Shown here one piece after another: positions 44,211 through 52,202 of a stretch of DNA of 60,197 nucleotides. The notes beneath the pieces were generated by a model. The model was not told the DNA's origin and searched no databases. It was given only the letters and a program-made list of their open reading frames with translations. The position numbers were made by a program, and so were the translations under genes. Source of the DNA: Candidatus Bathyarchaeota archaeon (lineage in GTDB: Archaea > Thermoproteota > CALKCG01 > B24 > DRYS01); contig JAGTQC010000009.1 of NCBI GenBank assembly GCA_018396535.1, positions 1 through 60,197 on the forward strand, read 5' to 3'. Position 1 is the stretch's first letter, and each line of letters starts with the position of its first letter.

Positions 44211-45506
44211 TTGGAGATCGATAGCTCGATCCTAGCTATAGCTTCAAGACTTCTTCATAGATATGCTCTATGCGATTCCTGTTTAGGTAGACAATTCGCT
44301 ACACTAGGATACCGCCTTACTAATAGGGAGAGGGGTAGATCTATAAAGATAGTCTTATTAATGGATGCTGAAGCCTCCGAGGATATAGAAACCATACGTG
44401 TATTATCATCTATGGGTATGCTTCCAGAAGCTTCAGCATCACTACAGAGGAGGAAGATAGCTCCCCCTGAGCCGCAGGTATGCTTTATATGTGGAGGGGT
44501 TTCAGATAAACTTAAGGATATAGCTTCTAGGATTGTAGATGCCGTCTCCAGCTACGAATTCTACTCGTTCGTCCTAGGAATTAATATACCTGGCTGGATT
44601 TCTGAACGTGAGGATATGGTTAGGTCTATCTCCAATTCGATGTATTGTGAAAGTTTAAAATCAGAGTTTAGTCGTGAACTAGGTAAGCTACTATCCTCTA
44701 TCCTTGGAGTGAGATTCGATCCTGTTAGGCCGGATATTAATATAGTTGTAGATCCATTCTCCCTATCGATCGATGCATCACCCACACCTTTATACCTAGC
44801 TGGGAGGTTTAGGAAGCTTAAGAGCGAGTTACCTATTAGATCAAGGATGTGTAGAGCTTGTATGGGTAGAGGATGCGATCTCTGTAGGAGTCTCGGCGCT
44901 GAGGAGGTCTCCGTAGAGCATATACTTAGGAGGATATCCATCGAGCTTTACGAATGCGAATCTGTTAAGCTACATATACCCCTAAATGATGGTAGAGATA
45001 GAGTAGTCTTAGGATCGGGTAGAATATTTGTATTAGAGATTCGTAAACCTAGACGACGATCTATAAATCTCGACATATTCAAGGAGAGGTTAGACTCCAT
45101 ATCTGAAGGTTTAATCGACGTAGATAATCTATCCTATGTAGATAGAGGATTCATACGTAGGATGAAAACTATCCTCGAACCAGAAAGCTACATTCTCCTA
45201 CTCAAACCCTTAGAGTCTACGAGTGTATCTCCTAAAGTCGTGGAGTATTTTAGGAATTTGGAGGGGTTGAAGATTAAGCAGAAGTATCCTGGGTTTAAGG
45301 TTAGGGTGAAATCCATCTCCAAGGTATCTGTTGAAGTTAGACAAGATGGTCTAGTTGAGCTTAAGTTTACATCATCCGAGCCTCTCCATACGAAAAGCTT
45401 TATAGAAGGTGGGAGAGATACAAAGCCTACCGTTACAGATATTACAGGTGTATCCTGGATGCTAGTAGAGACCATAGTCTATGTAGGTGATGTAAGCTAT
45501 GCCTAA
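44211..45506 (+). CDS. pus10: tRNA pseudouridine synthase Pus10 homologue
   Basis: Pus10 makes pseudouridine 54 and 55 in archaeal tRNA. The protein has 431 residues. It has an N-terminal THUMP-like part with CDSCLGRQFATLG and CFICGG, a CRACMGRGCDLC zinc cluster, and a C-terminal catalytic domain ending in VYVGDVSYA. The usual GRED-V-D-R motif is altered to LNDGRDRVVLGSGRIF (catalytic-region GRD at 261-263), so the expected Asp is shifted or lost. The gene overlaps rpl21e by 8 bp in the conserved pus10-rpl21e-rpoF-DUF655 order. The start is a TTG without a clear ribosome binding site. Confidence 0.85.
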   Translation: MEIDSSILAIASRLLHRYALCDSCLGRQFATLGYRLTNRERGRSIKIVLLMDAEASEDIETIRVLSSMGMLPEASASLQRRKIAPPEPQVCFICGGVSDKLKDIASRIVDAVSSYEFYSFVLGINIPGWISEREDMVRSISNSMYCESLKSEFSRELGKLLSSILGVRFDPVRPDINIVVDPFSLSIDASPTPLYLAGRFRKLKSELPIRSRMCRACMGRGCDLCRSLGAEEVSVEHILRRISIELYECESVKLHIPLNDGRDRVVLGSGRIFVLEIRKPRRRSINLDIFKERLDSISEGLIDVDNLSYVDRGFIRRMKTILEPESYILLLKPLESTSVSPKVVEYFRNLEGLKIKQKYPGFKVRVKSISKVSVEVRQDGLVELKFTSSEPLHTKSFIEGGRDTKPTVTDITGVSWMLVETIVYVGDVSYA

Positions 45507-45807
45507 CTCTAAAGGATATAGATCTAGAACTAGGAAGATCTTGAGGAAGCGTGTTGATGAGAAGTATCTTAGCTTAAAGGTTACGCCTCTACTGTATAAC
45601 TATAAGCCTGGGGATAAGGTCGTCATAGATATAGATCCATCGATTCATGAAGGTATGCCTCATCGTAGGTATCAAGGTAGGGTTGCGGTTATATCCGGTA
45701 TGAGGGGTAGAGCGTATATACTCGAAGTTAAGGTTGGGGGGAAGGTTAAGCAGATTATAGCTAGACCAGAGCATATACGTCCCTGGATTCAATCATCTAC
45801 AGCTTAA
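45499..45807 (+). CDS. rpl21e: Ribosomal protein L21e
   Basis: This 102-residue large-subunit protein is specific to archaea and eukaryotes. Family pattern: NSKGYRSRTRKILRKRVDE at the N-terminus, YKPGDKVVIDIDPSIHEGMPHRRYQGR and GRAYILEVKVGG, ending ARPEHIRPW. The ATG lies inside the end of pus10 (8-bp overlap), so translation is probably coupled. It is followed 45 bp later by rpoF. Confidence 0.97.
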   Translation: MPNSKGYRSRTRKILRKRVDEKYLSLKVTPLLYNYKPGDKVVIDIDPSIHEGMPHRRYQGRVAVISGMRGRAYILEVKVGGKVKQIIARPEHIRPWIQSSTA

Positions 45808-45852
45808 AACTTAAAATATAGTTAGCTACCTAGTTTTCTAAGGGTATCAGAA

Positions 45853-46194
45853 TTGTCTAGTAAGATTAATGAGAAGTACCCTATATCTATACCTGAAGTT
45901 CTTAAGATACTTTTCAGTATAGGTGAAGGTAACCTTACATCTATACAGCAGAGGGTTTTAGACTATGCCTCAAAGTTCTCGAAAGTGAAACCAGATGATG
46001 CTCCTAAACTAATCTCTATACTAACTTCAGATTTTGGTGTAGAACCAGAGTTAGCTGTACAATTAGTCGATATAATGCCTCGAAGCGTAGAAGAGATTAG
46101 AACTATACTTAGAACTGGTAGATGGCGCCTCGCATCGACCGAAATCTTCTTGAAGATACTCGAAGTTCTAGATAGCTTCAGACTATCTAAATAG
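45853..46194 (+). CDS. rpoF: RNA polymerase subunit F (Rpb4 family)
   Basis: This 113-residue subunit forms the polymerase stalk with subunit E (Rpb7). Features: ISIPEVLKILFSIGE and QQRVLDYASKFSKVKPDDA, followed by the HRDC-like part LAVQLVDIMPRSVEEIRTIL. The start is a TTG at 45853 in an AGGGTATCAG leader. Order and strand match the conserved archaeal cluster with L21e and DUF655. Confidence 0.93.
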   Translation: MSSKINEKYPISIPEVLKILFSIGEGNLTSIQQRVLDYASKFSKVKPDDAPKLISILTSDFGVEPELAVQLVDIMPRSVEEIRTILRTGRWRLASTEIFLKILEVLDSFRLSK

Positions 46195-46241
46195 GGTATA
46201 GTATACGGTATAAGCATACACTAGGATAATGGGGGTAATAT

Positions 46242-46832
46242 ATGCAGATGTTTCTTAGTAGAAAACAGAAGATTTACGAGGATTACGGATACATCCTAGA
46301 CTACCCTGTACATAGACGTGTAGCTAGAAAACCTGCTCTAGGAGAGATTGCTCAGTTAGTCGGTGAGAGATTCTTCCTACTTCTAGAAGCTGTGGTTAGG
46401 CCAGGGGTATCTCTAGATATAGGTGAAAGGGTTTTCATAGGTAGGGATAGTCGTGATAAGATACTCTACGTGCTAGGATTGATAGAGTATCAAGATCTTA
46501 CCGATATAGCTAGATCCGAACTCGAACATGTAGTAGAGAACATAGTAAGGGTGAATGAGAAGCGGTTTGTAGAATTCTTCAACTCATCGACTCCTATATC
46601 TCCTAGAATGCATGCTCTCGAACTTATACCTGGTATCGGTAAGAAGTATATGTCAGTGATACTTAGGGAGAGGGAGAATACCCCATTTAAATCGTTTACC
46701 GATATACAGCAAAGGACAGGTATACCGGACCCAGCTAGATTAATAGCTAAACGTATAATAGAGGAGATAAGCGATCCTAACGTTAAGTATAGATTATTCA
46801 CGGCTAAGATAGCTAGATATGGTATAGAATAG
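46242..46832 (+). CDS. DUF655 RNA-binding-like protein
   Basis: This 196-residue conserved archaeal protein has the typical YILDYP start. An OB-like N-terminal part (VGERFFLLLEAVVRPG, IGERVFIGRD) is followed by a helix-hairpin-helix element (ALELIPGIGKKYMSVILRERE, then DIQQRTGIPDPARLIAKRI). Function is not established. The family sits beside rpl21e and rpoF in many archaea, suggesting RNA or ribosome work. Here the rsmA/ksgA gene that often follows is absent, and a convergent acetyltransferase follows instead. The start is an ATG with a GGGGGT site. Confidence 0.9.
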   Translation: MQMFLSRKQKIYEDYGYILDYPVHRRVARKPALGEIAQLVGERFFLLLEAVVRPGVSLDIGERVFIGRDSRDKILYVLGLIEYQDLTDIARSELEHVVENIVRVNEKRFVEFFNSSTPISPRMHALELIPGIGKKYMSVILRERENTPFKSFTDIQQRTGIPDPARLIAKRIIEEISDPNVKYRLFTAKIARYGIE

Positions 46833-46843
46833 CTTCTAGAATA

Positions 46844-47281
46844 TCAACGTATATCCATAACCATTAGGTATCCATCCCTCCCGTTATAGTAGCCCTTCAG
46901 TATGGAATGTATTTTAAACCCAGCTTTACTGTACAATCTTATAGCAGCGTCATTATCCACCCTAACCTCTAGCAGTACCTTACGTATACCTAGACGCTTC
47001 ATATCATCTATAGCTTCTCTAAGAAGTGTACCACCTAACCCCATCCTCCTATAACCTGGATGAATAGCTATAGATAGTATATGCGCCTTAGATCCTAGAC
47101 ATATATAGGATATATATCCAACAACCCTACCGTTATACTCTACGATCAACGTGTTTCCCTCCATAAGAAGGTATGATAATAGATCTCTAGGATAGGATTC
47201 ATCCCCGAAGGAGAGCGTCTCTACTTCACGTATATCATCTAGATCACGTATACAACCATACCTAACCCTAATACTACTCAT
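46844..47281 (-). CDS. rimI: GNAT N-acetyltransferase, RimI/ArdA type
   Basis: This 145-residue GNAT-fold protein acetylates N-terminal amines or ribosomal proteins. The acetyl-CoA loop is HPGYRRMGLGGTLL (Q/R-x-x-G-x-G/A), followed by EVRVDNDAAIRLYSKAGF, the RimI-like motif. Archaeal relatives are the main N-terminal acetyltransferases. It lies convergent to DUF655, 11 bp apart, in the position where other archaea often have rsmA. Confidence 0.88.
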   Translation of the reverse strand: MSSIRVRYGCIRDLDDIREVETLSFGDESYPRDLLSYLLMEGNTLIVEYNGRVVGYISYICLGSKAHILSIAIHPGYRRMGLGGTLLREAIDDMKRLGIRKVLLEVRVDNDAAIRLYSKAGFKIHSILKGYYNGRDGYLMVMDIR

Positions 47282-47382
47282 TATAACATCGCAGGGTATA
47301 CTTACGTTAAAGATTTAAGCTTTCCTCCTACGAAGCTAATCTACGTCTGAATACAGATTTATCGTCTCAGGTGGGTTTCTGT

Positions 47383-48141
47383 ATGGCTAATCGTATCGTC
47401 GCTACGATACTATGCGGCGGTCCCGGTAGTAGGCTCAGACCTTTAACATACTATTTTCAGAAAGCTATGATCCCTATCGGATCTAGGCAGAAACCACTCC
47501 TAGAATATATAATACTACTTTTGAGAAAACATAATTTGAGAGATATAATTCTGCTTGCAGGATATAAGCATGAACAAATAGAGAATTACTTCGGTGATGG
47601 ATCTAGATTCTACGTTAACATAAGATACTCGCTAGATAAACCCGGGTTCAGCGGTACCGGGTGGGCTTTACTCAATGCTTACGAATCAGGTTTACTAGAA
47701 GGGTATGATGATATACTGGTATACTATGGGGATATACTATCGAATATAGATGTATCCGATTTCATACGATTCCATCTAGAGCGTAGAGCAATCATAACTC
47801 TCGCAGTAGCTAAAGGGTATAGGATACCGGTAGGGGTTGTGCACATAGATGGAGATAGAATTCTAAAGATGGAGGAGAAGCCTATCCTAAACCTACCAGT
47901 ATCGATAGGAGTCATAGCTATGAAGATAGATACTCTAGACTATCTAAGAAAATTATCTGAAAGGCATAGGGGTAGAGAGATGGATATAATGAGCCATTTA
48001 ATACCTATGCTTATATCGATGAATATACCTGTATACGCTTATCTAACCGATAGATTCTGGTATGATGTAGGCTCCACAGAGAGGTATGAAAAGCTGGATG
48101 TGAAATTGGTAGATGAGCTATTCAAATACCTATTTGAGTAG
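47383..48141 (+). CDS. Sugar-phosphate nucleotidyltransferase
   Basis: This 252-residue NTP-transferase family protein makes NDP-sugars. It begins ILCGGPGSRLRPLTYYFQKAMIPIG, which holds the nucleotide-binding GGxGxRL and the Lys of KAMIPI. A Mg site follows in YYGDILS, and VVHIDGDRILKMEEKP is present. The core ends with WYDVGSTERYEKL. There is no left-handed beta-helix domain, so it is a stand-alone transferase. The specific sugar cannot be read. I chose the ATG at 47383 (AGGTGGG upstream) over the GTG at 47371. Confidence 0.85.
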   Translation: MANRIVATILCGGPGSRLRPLTYYFQKAMIPIGSRQKPLLEYIILLLRKHNLRDIILLAGYKHEQIENYFGDGSRFYVNIRYSLDKPGFSGTGWALLNAYESGLLEGYDDILVYYGDILSNIDVSDFIRFHLERRAIITLAVAKGYRIPVGVVHIDGDRILKMEEKPILNLPVSIGVIAMKIDTLDYLRKLSERHRGREMDIMSHLIPMLISMNIPVYAYLTDRFWYDVGSTERYEKLDVKLVDELFKYLFE

Positions 48142-48245
48142 TGTAAAGGAAGCTCACCATACAAGACGATAATTTATTTAGGATAAATTTTATAACCTAA
48201 AACGCTACGAATCAAATATGCTTATAGCTCTAGGGGGTTTGTATA

Positions 48246-48521
48246 TTGAGTAGAGATCAAATTATAGGAGCCATACTCTTAGTCGGATGCATCCTAGGTA
48301 TACTAATCTATGGATGGCTGGTATTCGCTTCACAATGGGCTTTTCTAACCCTACAAGTAACAGGCTTCATAGCGGTTGCAGGTGTTTTAGCAATACTAGC
48401 ATGGATAGGCTATACCTTAGCTACAACGCCTCCACCTAAACCTATAGAGGATATAGAGAAGGAGATAGAGGAGGAATTGAAGAAGATAGAGAAGGAGGGG
48501 GAAAAACAATCACAATCATAG
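48246..48521 (+). CDS. Small two-TM membrane protein with charged C-terminal tail
   Basis: This 91-residue protein has two hydrophobic segments (about 8-28 and 36-58), then TTPPPKP and a highly charged helical tail (EKEIEEELKKIEKEG). It starts at a TTG with a GGGGG ribosome binding site. Both termini should be cytosolic. It looks like the short conserved membrane proteins common in Thermoproteota genomes, but I cannot name the family. It has its own short unit between the nucleotidyltransferase and the nitroreductase. Confidence 0.6.
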   Translation: MSRDQIIGAILLVGCILGILIYGWLVFASQWAFLTLQVTGFIAVAGVLAILAWIGYTLATTPPPKPIEDIEKEIEEELKKIEKEGEKQSQS

Positions 48522-48612
48522 ATACCCATCTACACTCTTAGAATACCATTATAGCTAGAGTTATGAAGAATATTTTATACGCGTCTAGATATTGAAGCCA
48601 CTATAGGTTTAC

Positions 48613-48674
48613 ATAAGGTTATCGATTAAGTAGCTTTCCATCCATAAGCTTCACTATATTATGCATAACCTTAT
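48613..48674. repeat. Inverted repeat upstream of the nitroreductase gene
   Basis: ATAAGGTTAT (48613-48622) and ATAACCTTAT (48665-48674) are perfect 10-bp inverted copies 42 bp apart. A related ACCTTATAAA lies at about 48724-48733. They may be operator sites controlling the nitroreductase gene at 48768. Confidence 0.35.
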
Positions 48675-48767
48675 ACGATCCAAAGAAATATTACCCAGAG
48701 TCGGGTTTAGGATTTAGGGAAAACCTTATAAACATAACCTCTTTATAGCCTAGAGATAAGATAGCCT

Positions 48768-49316
48768 ATGGATTTCTATAAGGTTATCCGAACTAGACGT
48801 AGTATTCGTTCATTCAAGCCAGATCCCATACCACCCGATATATTAGAGAGAATACTGGATGCTGCGCGTATATCGCCATCTGGATCTAATCGTCAACCAT
48901 GGTTATTCATACTAGTCGATGACCCAGATACTAAACGTAAACTCGCTGAATGCTGTAGTAGACAGATGTTTATAGCTGAAGCCCCTGTAGTAGTCGTAGT
49001 CTGCGGCTTCAATATACACTATAATAGGGGAGGCTACATGGGCGATCTAAGTATGCTAGTAGACTGCTCTATAGCTACGACTCATCTAATACTAGCAGCT
49101 AGAGCTGAGGGGGTAGGCTCATGCTGGATAGGTGCATTCGATAACAATTGTATAAAGAAGCTTCTAGGAATACCTGAAGATGTAAACGTGGTAGCGGTAG
49201 TTCCCCTAGGCTATCCTAAGGGTGATGCTTTCGTAGATGTATCTGTAGAGAGTCGTAAATCGCTCACTGATATCGTTAGGTTAAACAGATTCGATGGACC
49301 TGGATGGTCTAGATGA
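48768..49316 (+). CDS. Nitroreductase-family FMN oxidoreductase
   Basis: This 182-residue FMN-binding protein has TRRSIRSFKPDPIPPDILERIL, then ARISPSGSNRQPW with the FMN phosphate ligands, and AEGVGSCWIGAF, NVVAVVPLGYPKGD. These are canonical for the NfsA/NfnB-like fold. The physiological substrate (flavin, quinone or nitro compound) is unknown. The gene is preceded by TATA-like repeats and abuts the convergent small CooT-like gene with no overlap and no gap. Confidence 0.9.
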   Translation: MDFYKVIRTRRSIRSFKPDPIPPDILERILDAARISPSGSNRQPWLFILVDDPDTKRKLAECCSRQMFIAEAPVVVVVCGFNIHYNRGGYMGDLSMLVDCSIATTHLILAARAEGVGSCWIGAFDNNCIKKLLGIPEDVNVVAVVPLGYPKGDAFVDVSVESRKSLTDIVRLNRFDGPGWSR

Positions 49317-49511
49317 CTAGGTAAGCTTAACTACTAATCTTGAAGCTAACGCATCTATCTCTATAGATCTAAAACCCTCTATACACGCTAATCTCCTAGA
49401 CCCCATATCCCTTAGATCTATATTCCCGCCGCTTATCTCTACGAAGGCTACATCCCTAGCTATAAGTCTCCTCCCATCACCATCCTCGACGTAAATCTTG
49501 AGTAGGCACAC
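49317..49511 (-). CDS. CooT-like small nickel-binding family protein
   Basis: This 64-residue protein starts MCLL at a GTG, with Cys2 matching the conserved Cys2 that binds nickel in CooT dimers. The beta-rich rest (KIYVEDGDGRRLIARDV, VEISGGNIDLRDM, RSIEIDALASRLVVKL) fits the short CooT pattern. CooT helps nickel insertion in carbon monoxide dehydrogenase. Here it could serve nickel handling together with the hyp genes at 8-10 kb. Homology is by pattern only, and the length is typical. Confidence 0.65.
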   Translation of the reverse strand: MCLLKIYVEDGDGRRLIARDVAFVEISGGNIDLRDMGSRRLACIEGFRSIEIDALASRLVVKLT

Positions 49512-49567
49512 TCCTATACCACACGATACTATCGCATAATTTACTAGATATAAAGTTGTATTGAGAA

Positions 49568-50812
49568 CTAGCTGGCCCTATCTACATGTATCTTCAAAAC
49601 CATGGATAGAATAAAACATATAGACATCACTATGGATAAGGTTACGACGAATAGTTTAGGATGAATCGAGTATATGTATCCCATAACTACTGGTGTAGCT
49701 ATGTTCACGATCGATGATAAGGTAGTCGTTATGGATAATACCTTAGCCCTATACCTATCATCGATATACTCTACTTCATTCGTTAAGAATGTTCTTGATA
49801 TGGAGTAGCTTACAGCCGAGTATAAGCCGAATAGTATACCAGTAGCTAAAACTCCGTATATACTCCTAGAGGATAGAAGAGTTAGAGTAGCGATAAAACC
49901 AGATAGATATCCTACCGATAGAGCTTTAACATAGCCAGTCTTAGATGATATCCTAGGTATTATGATTAGTAGTAGTGGAAGGGATGTAATCGAGGATGAG
50001 AATGGTAGAAGCGAAGCCTCCCCAGCTGTTAAACCTACCCCCATCTTATCGACTAAGTATAGGGGTGTATAGAGGGTTGAAGAATAGTATGTCGTAATCA
50101 TTATAGATAGTAGTATTAGGATTAGGAGTACACGTTCACGAATTATAACCCTAAGAACTTCTACATATCCTTTAAAACCCGATAGAACCCTCTCCCTCCT
50201 AACTCTAAAACTCACTTCAGGCTCCCTCAAGTATATCCATCTAACAATGTACATGAAGCTTAGAGATGCTATAGCTATAGTGAATAGAATCCTACAGCCT
50301 AGATCTATATCATATAATGCTATTATATACCCAGCTATCGGCGTCATCATCATACCTGTAGTATAAGCAATCGATACATAGGCATAAATACCAGATCTAT
50401 ACCTAGGCTCCGTATCCTCTACTAGTAGGCACTCCCATATAGGGTATACTATCGATGTACAACCCTCGATAATATATGCGATTAGAGCATGGATTATATC
50501 CCTAGATAGAAGCCATACAGTAAGCGCTAAGAGCCATGTCAAACTATCCAGAATCATAAAACTCTTCTTCCTGCCAAACCTATCAGCGACATATCCACCG
50601 ATTATCGGGAAGAAAATCATTATAGCTGTGTATATGGATGATAGTGTACCTATCTCCACCTCAGTTAATCCTATAGCCTTCCTTAGGAATATAGATCTGT
50701 AGAAGAATACCCAGCTCATAGGTATACTCCAAAATGGCTCAGTAGCTACGAGAATCTTCGCATTCCTACCCCAACCCTTAAACCATACTGTAAATCTATT
50801 GAGATCCACCAT
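49568..50812 (-). CDS. MFS transporter
   Basis: This 414-residue protein has about 12 membrane segments and the MFS loop signature GGYVADRFGRKKSFM between TM2 and TM3. A shorter second-half loop is at DDRYRAKVLS. A central charged loop separates two six-TM halves. The substrate is unknown. It ends close to the CooT-like gene and is followed upstream by the TldE-like gene on the same strand with a 58-bp gap. Confidence 0.85.
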   Translation of the reverse strand: MVDLNRFTVWFKGWGRNAKILVATEPFWSIPMSWVFFYRSIFLRKAIGLTEVEIGTLSSIYTAIMIFFPIIGGYVADRFGRKKSFMILDSLTWLLALTVWLLSRDIIHALIAYIIEGCTSIVYPIWECLLVEDTEPRYRSGIYAYVSIAYTTGMMMTPIAGYIIALYDIDLGCRILFTIAIASLSFMYIVRWIYLREPEVSFRVRRERVLSGFKGYVEVLRVIIRERVLLILILLSIMITTYYSSTLYTPLYLVDKMGVGLTAGEASLLPFSSSITSLPLLLIIIPRISSKTGYVKALSVGYLSGFIATLTLLSSRSIYGVLATGILFGLYSAVSYSISRTFLTNEVEYIDDRYRAKVLSITTTLSSIVNIATPVVMGYIYSIHPKLFVVTLSIVMSICFILSMVLKIHVDRAS

Positions 50813-50870
50813 GTAATCATCATCCCAGATGTAGGGAGAAGTAGATTATAAAGAATATATTAAGCATACA

Positions 50871-52202
50871 CTACATAGGCTTCGATACATGTATACCCCT
50901 AGCGACTATATAGGGAGCTAGTACAGGGGTCTCAACCTCCCACCACTTAATCTGATAGCATCTATCCGTAGCATGTTCTATCGAGGATAAGAATTCATGA
51001 AGCTTCCCAGTTATCCTCAACCCTTTAATAGCCTTCTCTATCTTCCCATCCCTAACCCTAAATGCAGCATCCCTAGTAACGGTGGAGAATAATCCATCGA
51101 CATAGCTTTGAAGCCTCGTATACCAGTTATTCGTTAAGATTAATCCATCACTAAGTGTAGATGGTAGCTCATCCTCCCCTAGATCACCGGGTTTAAATTT
51201 GAGATTCCAAGGCTCTGGTCTAACCCATCCAGCATTACCAGTACTCTCGGTATTAAACTTAGATGCAGTTTTAGAATTATGTAGTAAACTCTCGAAGACA
51301 CCCCCAGATATTATAGTAGTTATCCTCGTAGGCATACCTTCATCATCGAAGCTAGTAGATCTAGGTAGACTGTTAGTCATCCCATCATCCTCTATGCTAA
51401 CAATCTCAGAAGCTACTCTATCACCAGGTTTAAACCTTGAGAGGAAGGATAAGCCAAGGTAGACCTGGAGGGCTGAAGCCATCTCACCTATTACATTGAC
51501 TATGTTCCCGACTACCATAGGTGATAGAGCTACATCGTATACACCAGGTTCTATAGGTTCAGGATTCCTCGATAGATAAGCGTAAACCCCAGCTCTCCTA
51601 CCAACCTCCCTTACATTACATTCGTCTAGCATCCTTCCTCCATAAGACCATTGACCAACCCCATCCCTAGAGAATGCTCTAAGATAGCATTCAAACTCTG
51701 TAGAATCCTCTTGAAGCTCTACCCCCTCGCTAGTAGCTAGAGCTTTAGATGAAGATTTAGCTAAGAGTATACCAGCATAATTATCCGCACCCTCATCCAC
51801 AGCTTCTTCGATCATTATCCAAGCATAATCGATAGGGTTACGTCTCCCCTCCACTAGATCTACGATCCTCTCATCTACCAAATGTAGAGGGTTAATCCTA
51901 CGTGGTTCGGGTAGAGGGGCATATATAGATGAGGCTTCAATAGAGCTAGCAGATCTATATAGATCGATTAGCCTATGCTTCACCCTCTCTACGTCTAACG
52001 TTCTATAATCGCATAGGATTATTCTCCCATTCTTAGCTAGATACATGTGTACGCATACATCAGCCCATGATTGTGTAACCGTAGGCTCCCCTGAAAACTT
52101 TACCATAACCATCCTATCATATACTAGTTTACAAGCGGTTTCATCGAATCCTATCCTTAACCCTTCCCTCACCAAGGATTTAGAAGTTTCTAATATACTC
52201 AT
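50871..52202 (-). CDS. tldE: TldE/PmbA-like metalloprotease subunit
   Basis: This 443-residue protein is the catalytically silent partner in the TldD/TldE heterodimeric peptidase. It lacks the HExxxH motif of TldD but keeps the fold pattern with SLPRSTSFDDEGMPTRITTII, LHNSKTASKFNTESTGNAG and LILTNNWYTRLQSYVDGLFSTVTRDAAFRVRDGKI. The last part is the ridge loop region of TldE family members. The ATG overlaps the TldD stop by 4 bp, so they are coupled. The complex cleaves unfolded peptides or matures peptide natural products. Confidence 0.85.
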   Translation of the reverse strand: MSILETSKSLVREGLRIGFDETACKLVYDRMVMVKFSGEPTVTQSWADVCVHMYLAKNGRIILCDYRTLDVERVKHRLIDLYRSASSIEASSIYAPLPEPRRINPLHLVDERIVDLVEGRRNPIDYAWIMIEEAVDEGADNYAGILLAKSSSKALATSEGVELQEDSTEFECYLRAFSRDGVGQWSYGGRMLDECNVREVGRRAGVYAYLSRNPEPIEPGVYDVALSPMVVGNIVNVIGEMASALQVYLGLSFLSRFKPGDRVASEIVSIEDDGMTNSLPRSTSFDDEGMPTRITTIISGGVFESLLHNSKTASKFNTESTGNAGWVRPEPWNLKFKPGDLGEDELPSTLSDGLILTNNWYTRLQSYVDGLFSTVTRDAAFRVRDGKIEKAIKGLRITGKLHEFLSSIEHATDRCYQIKWWEVETPVLAPYIVARGIHVSKPM

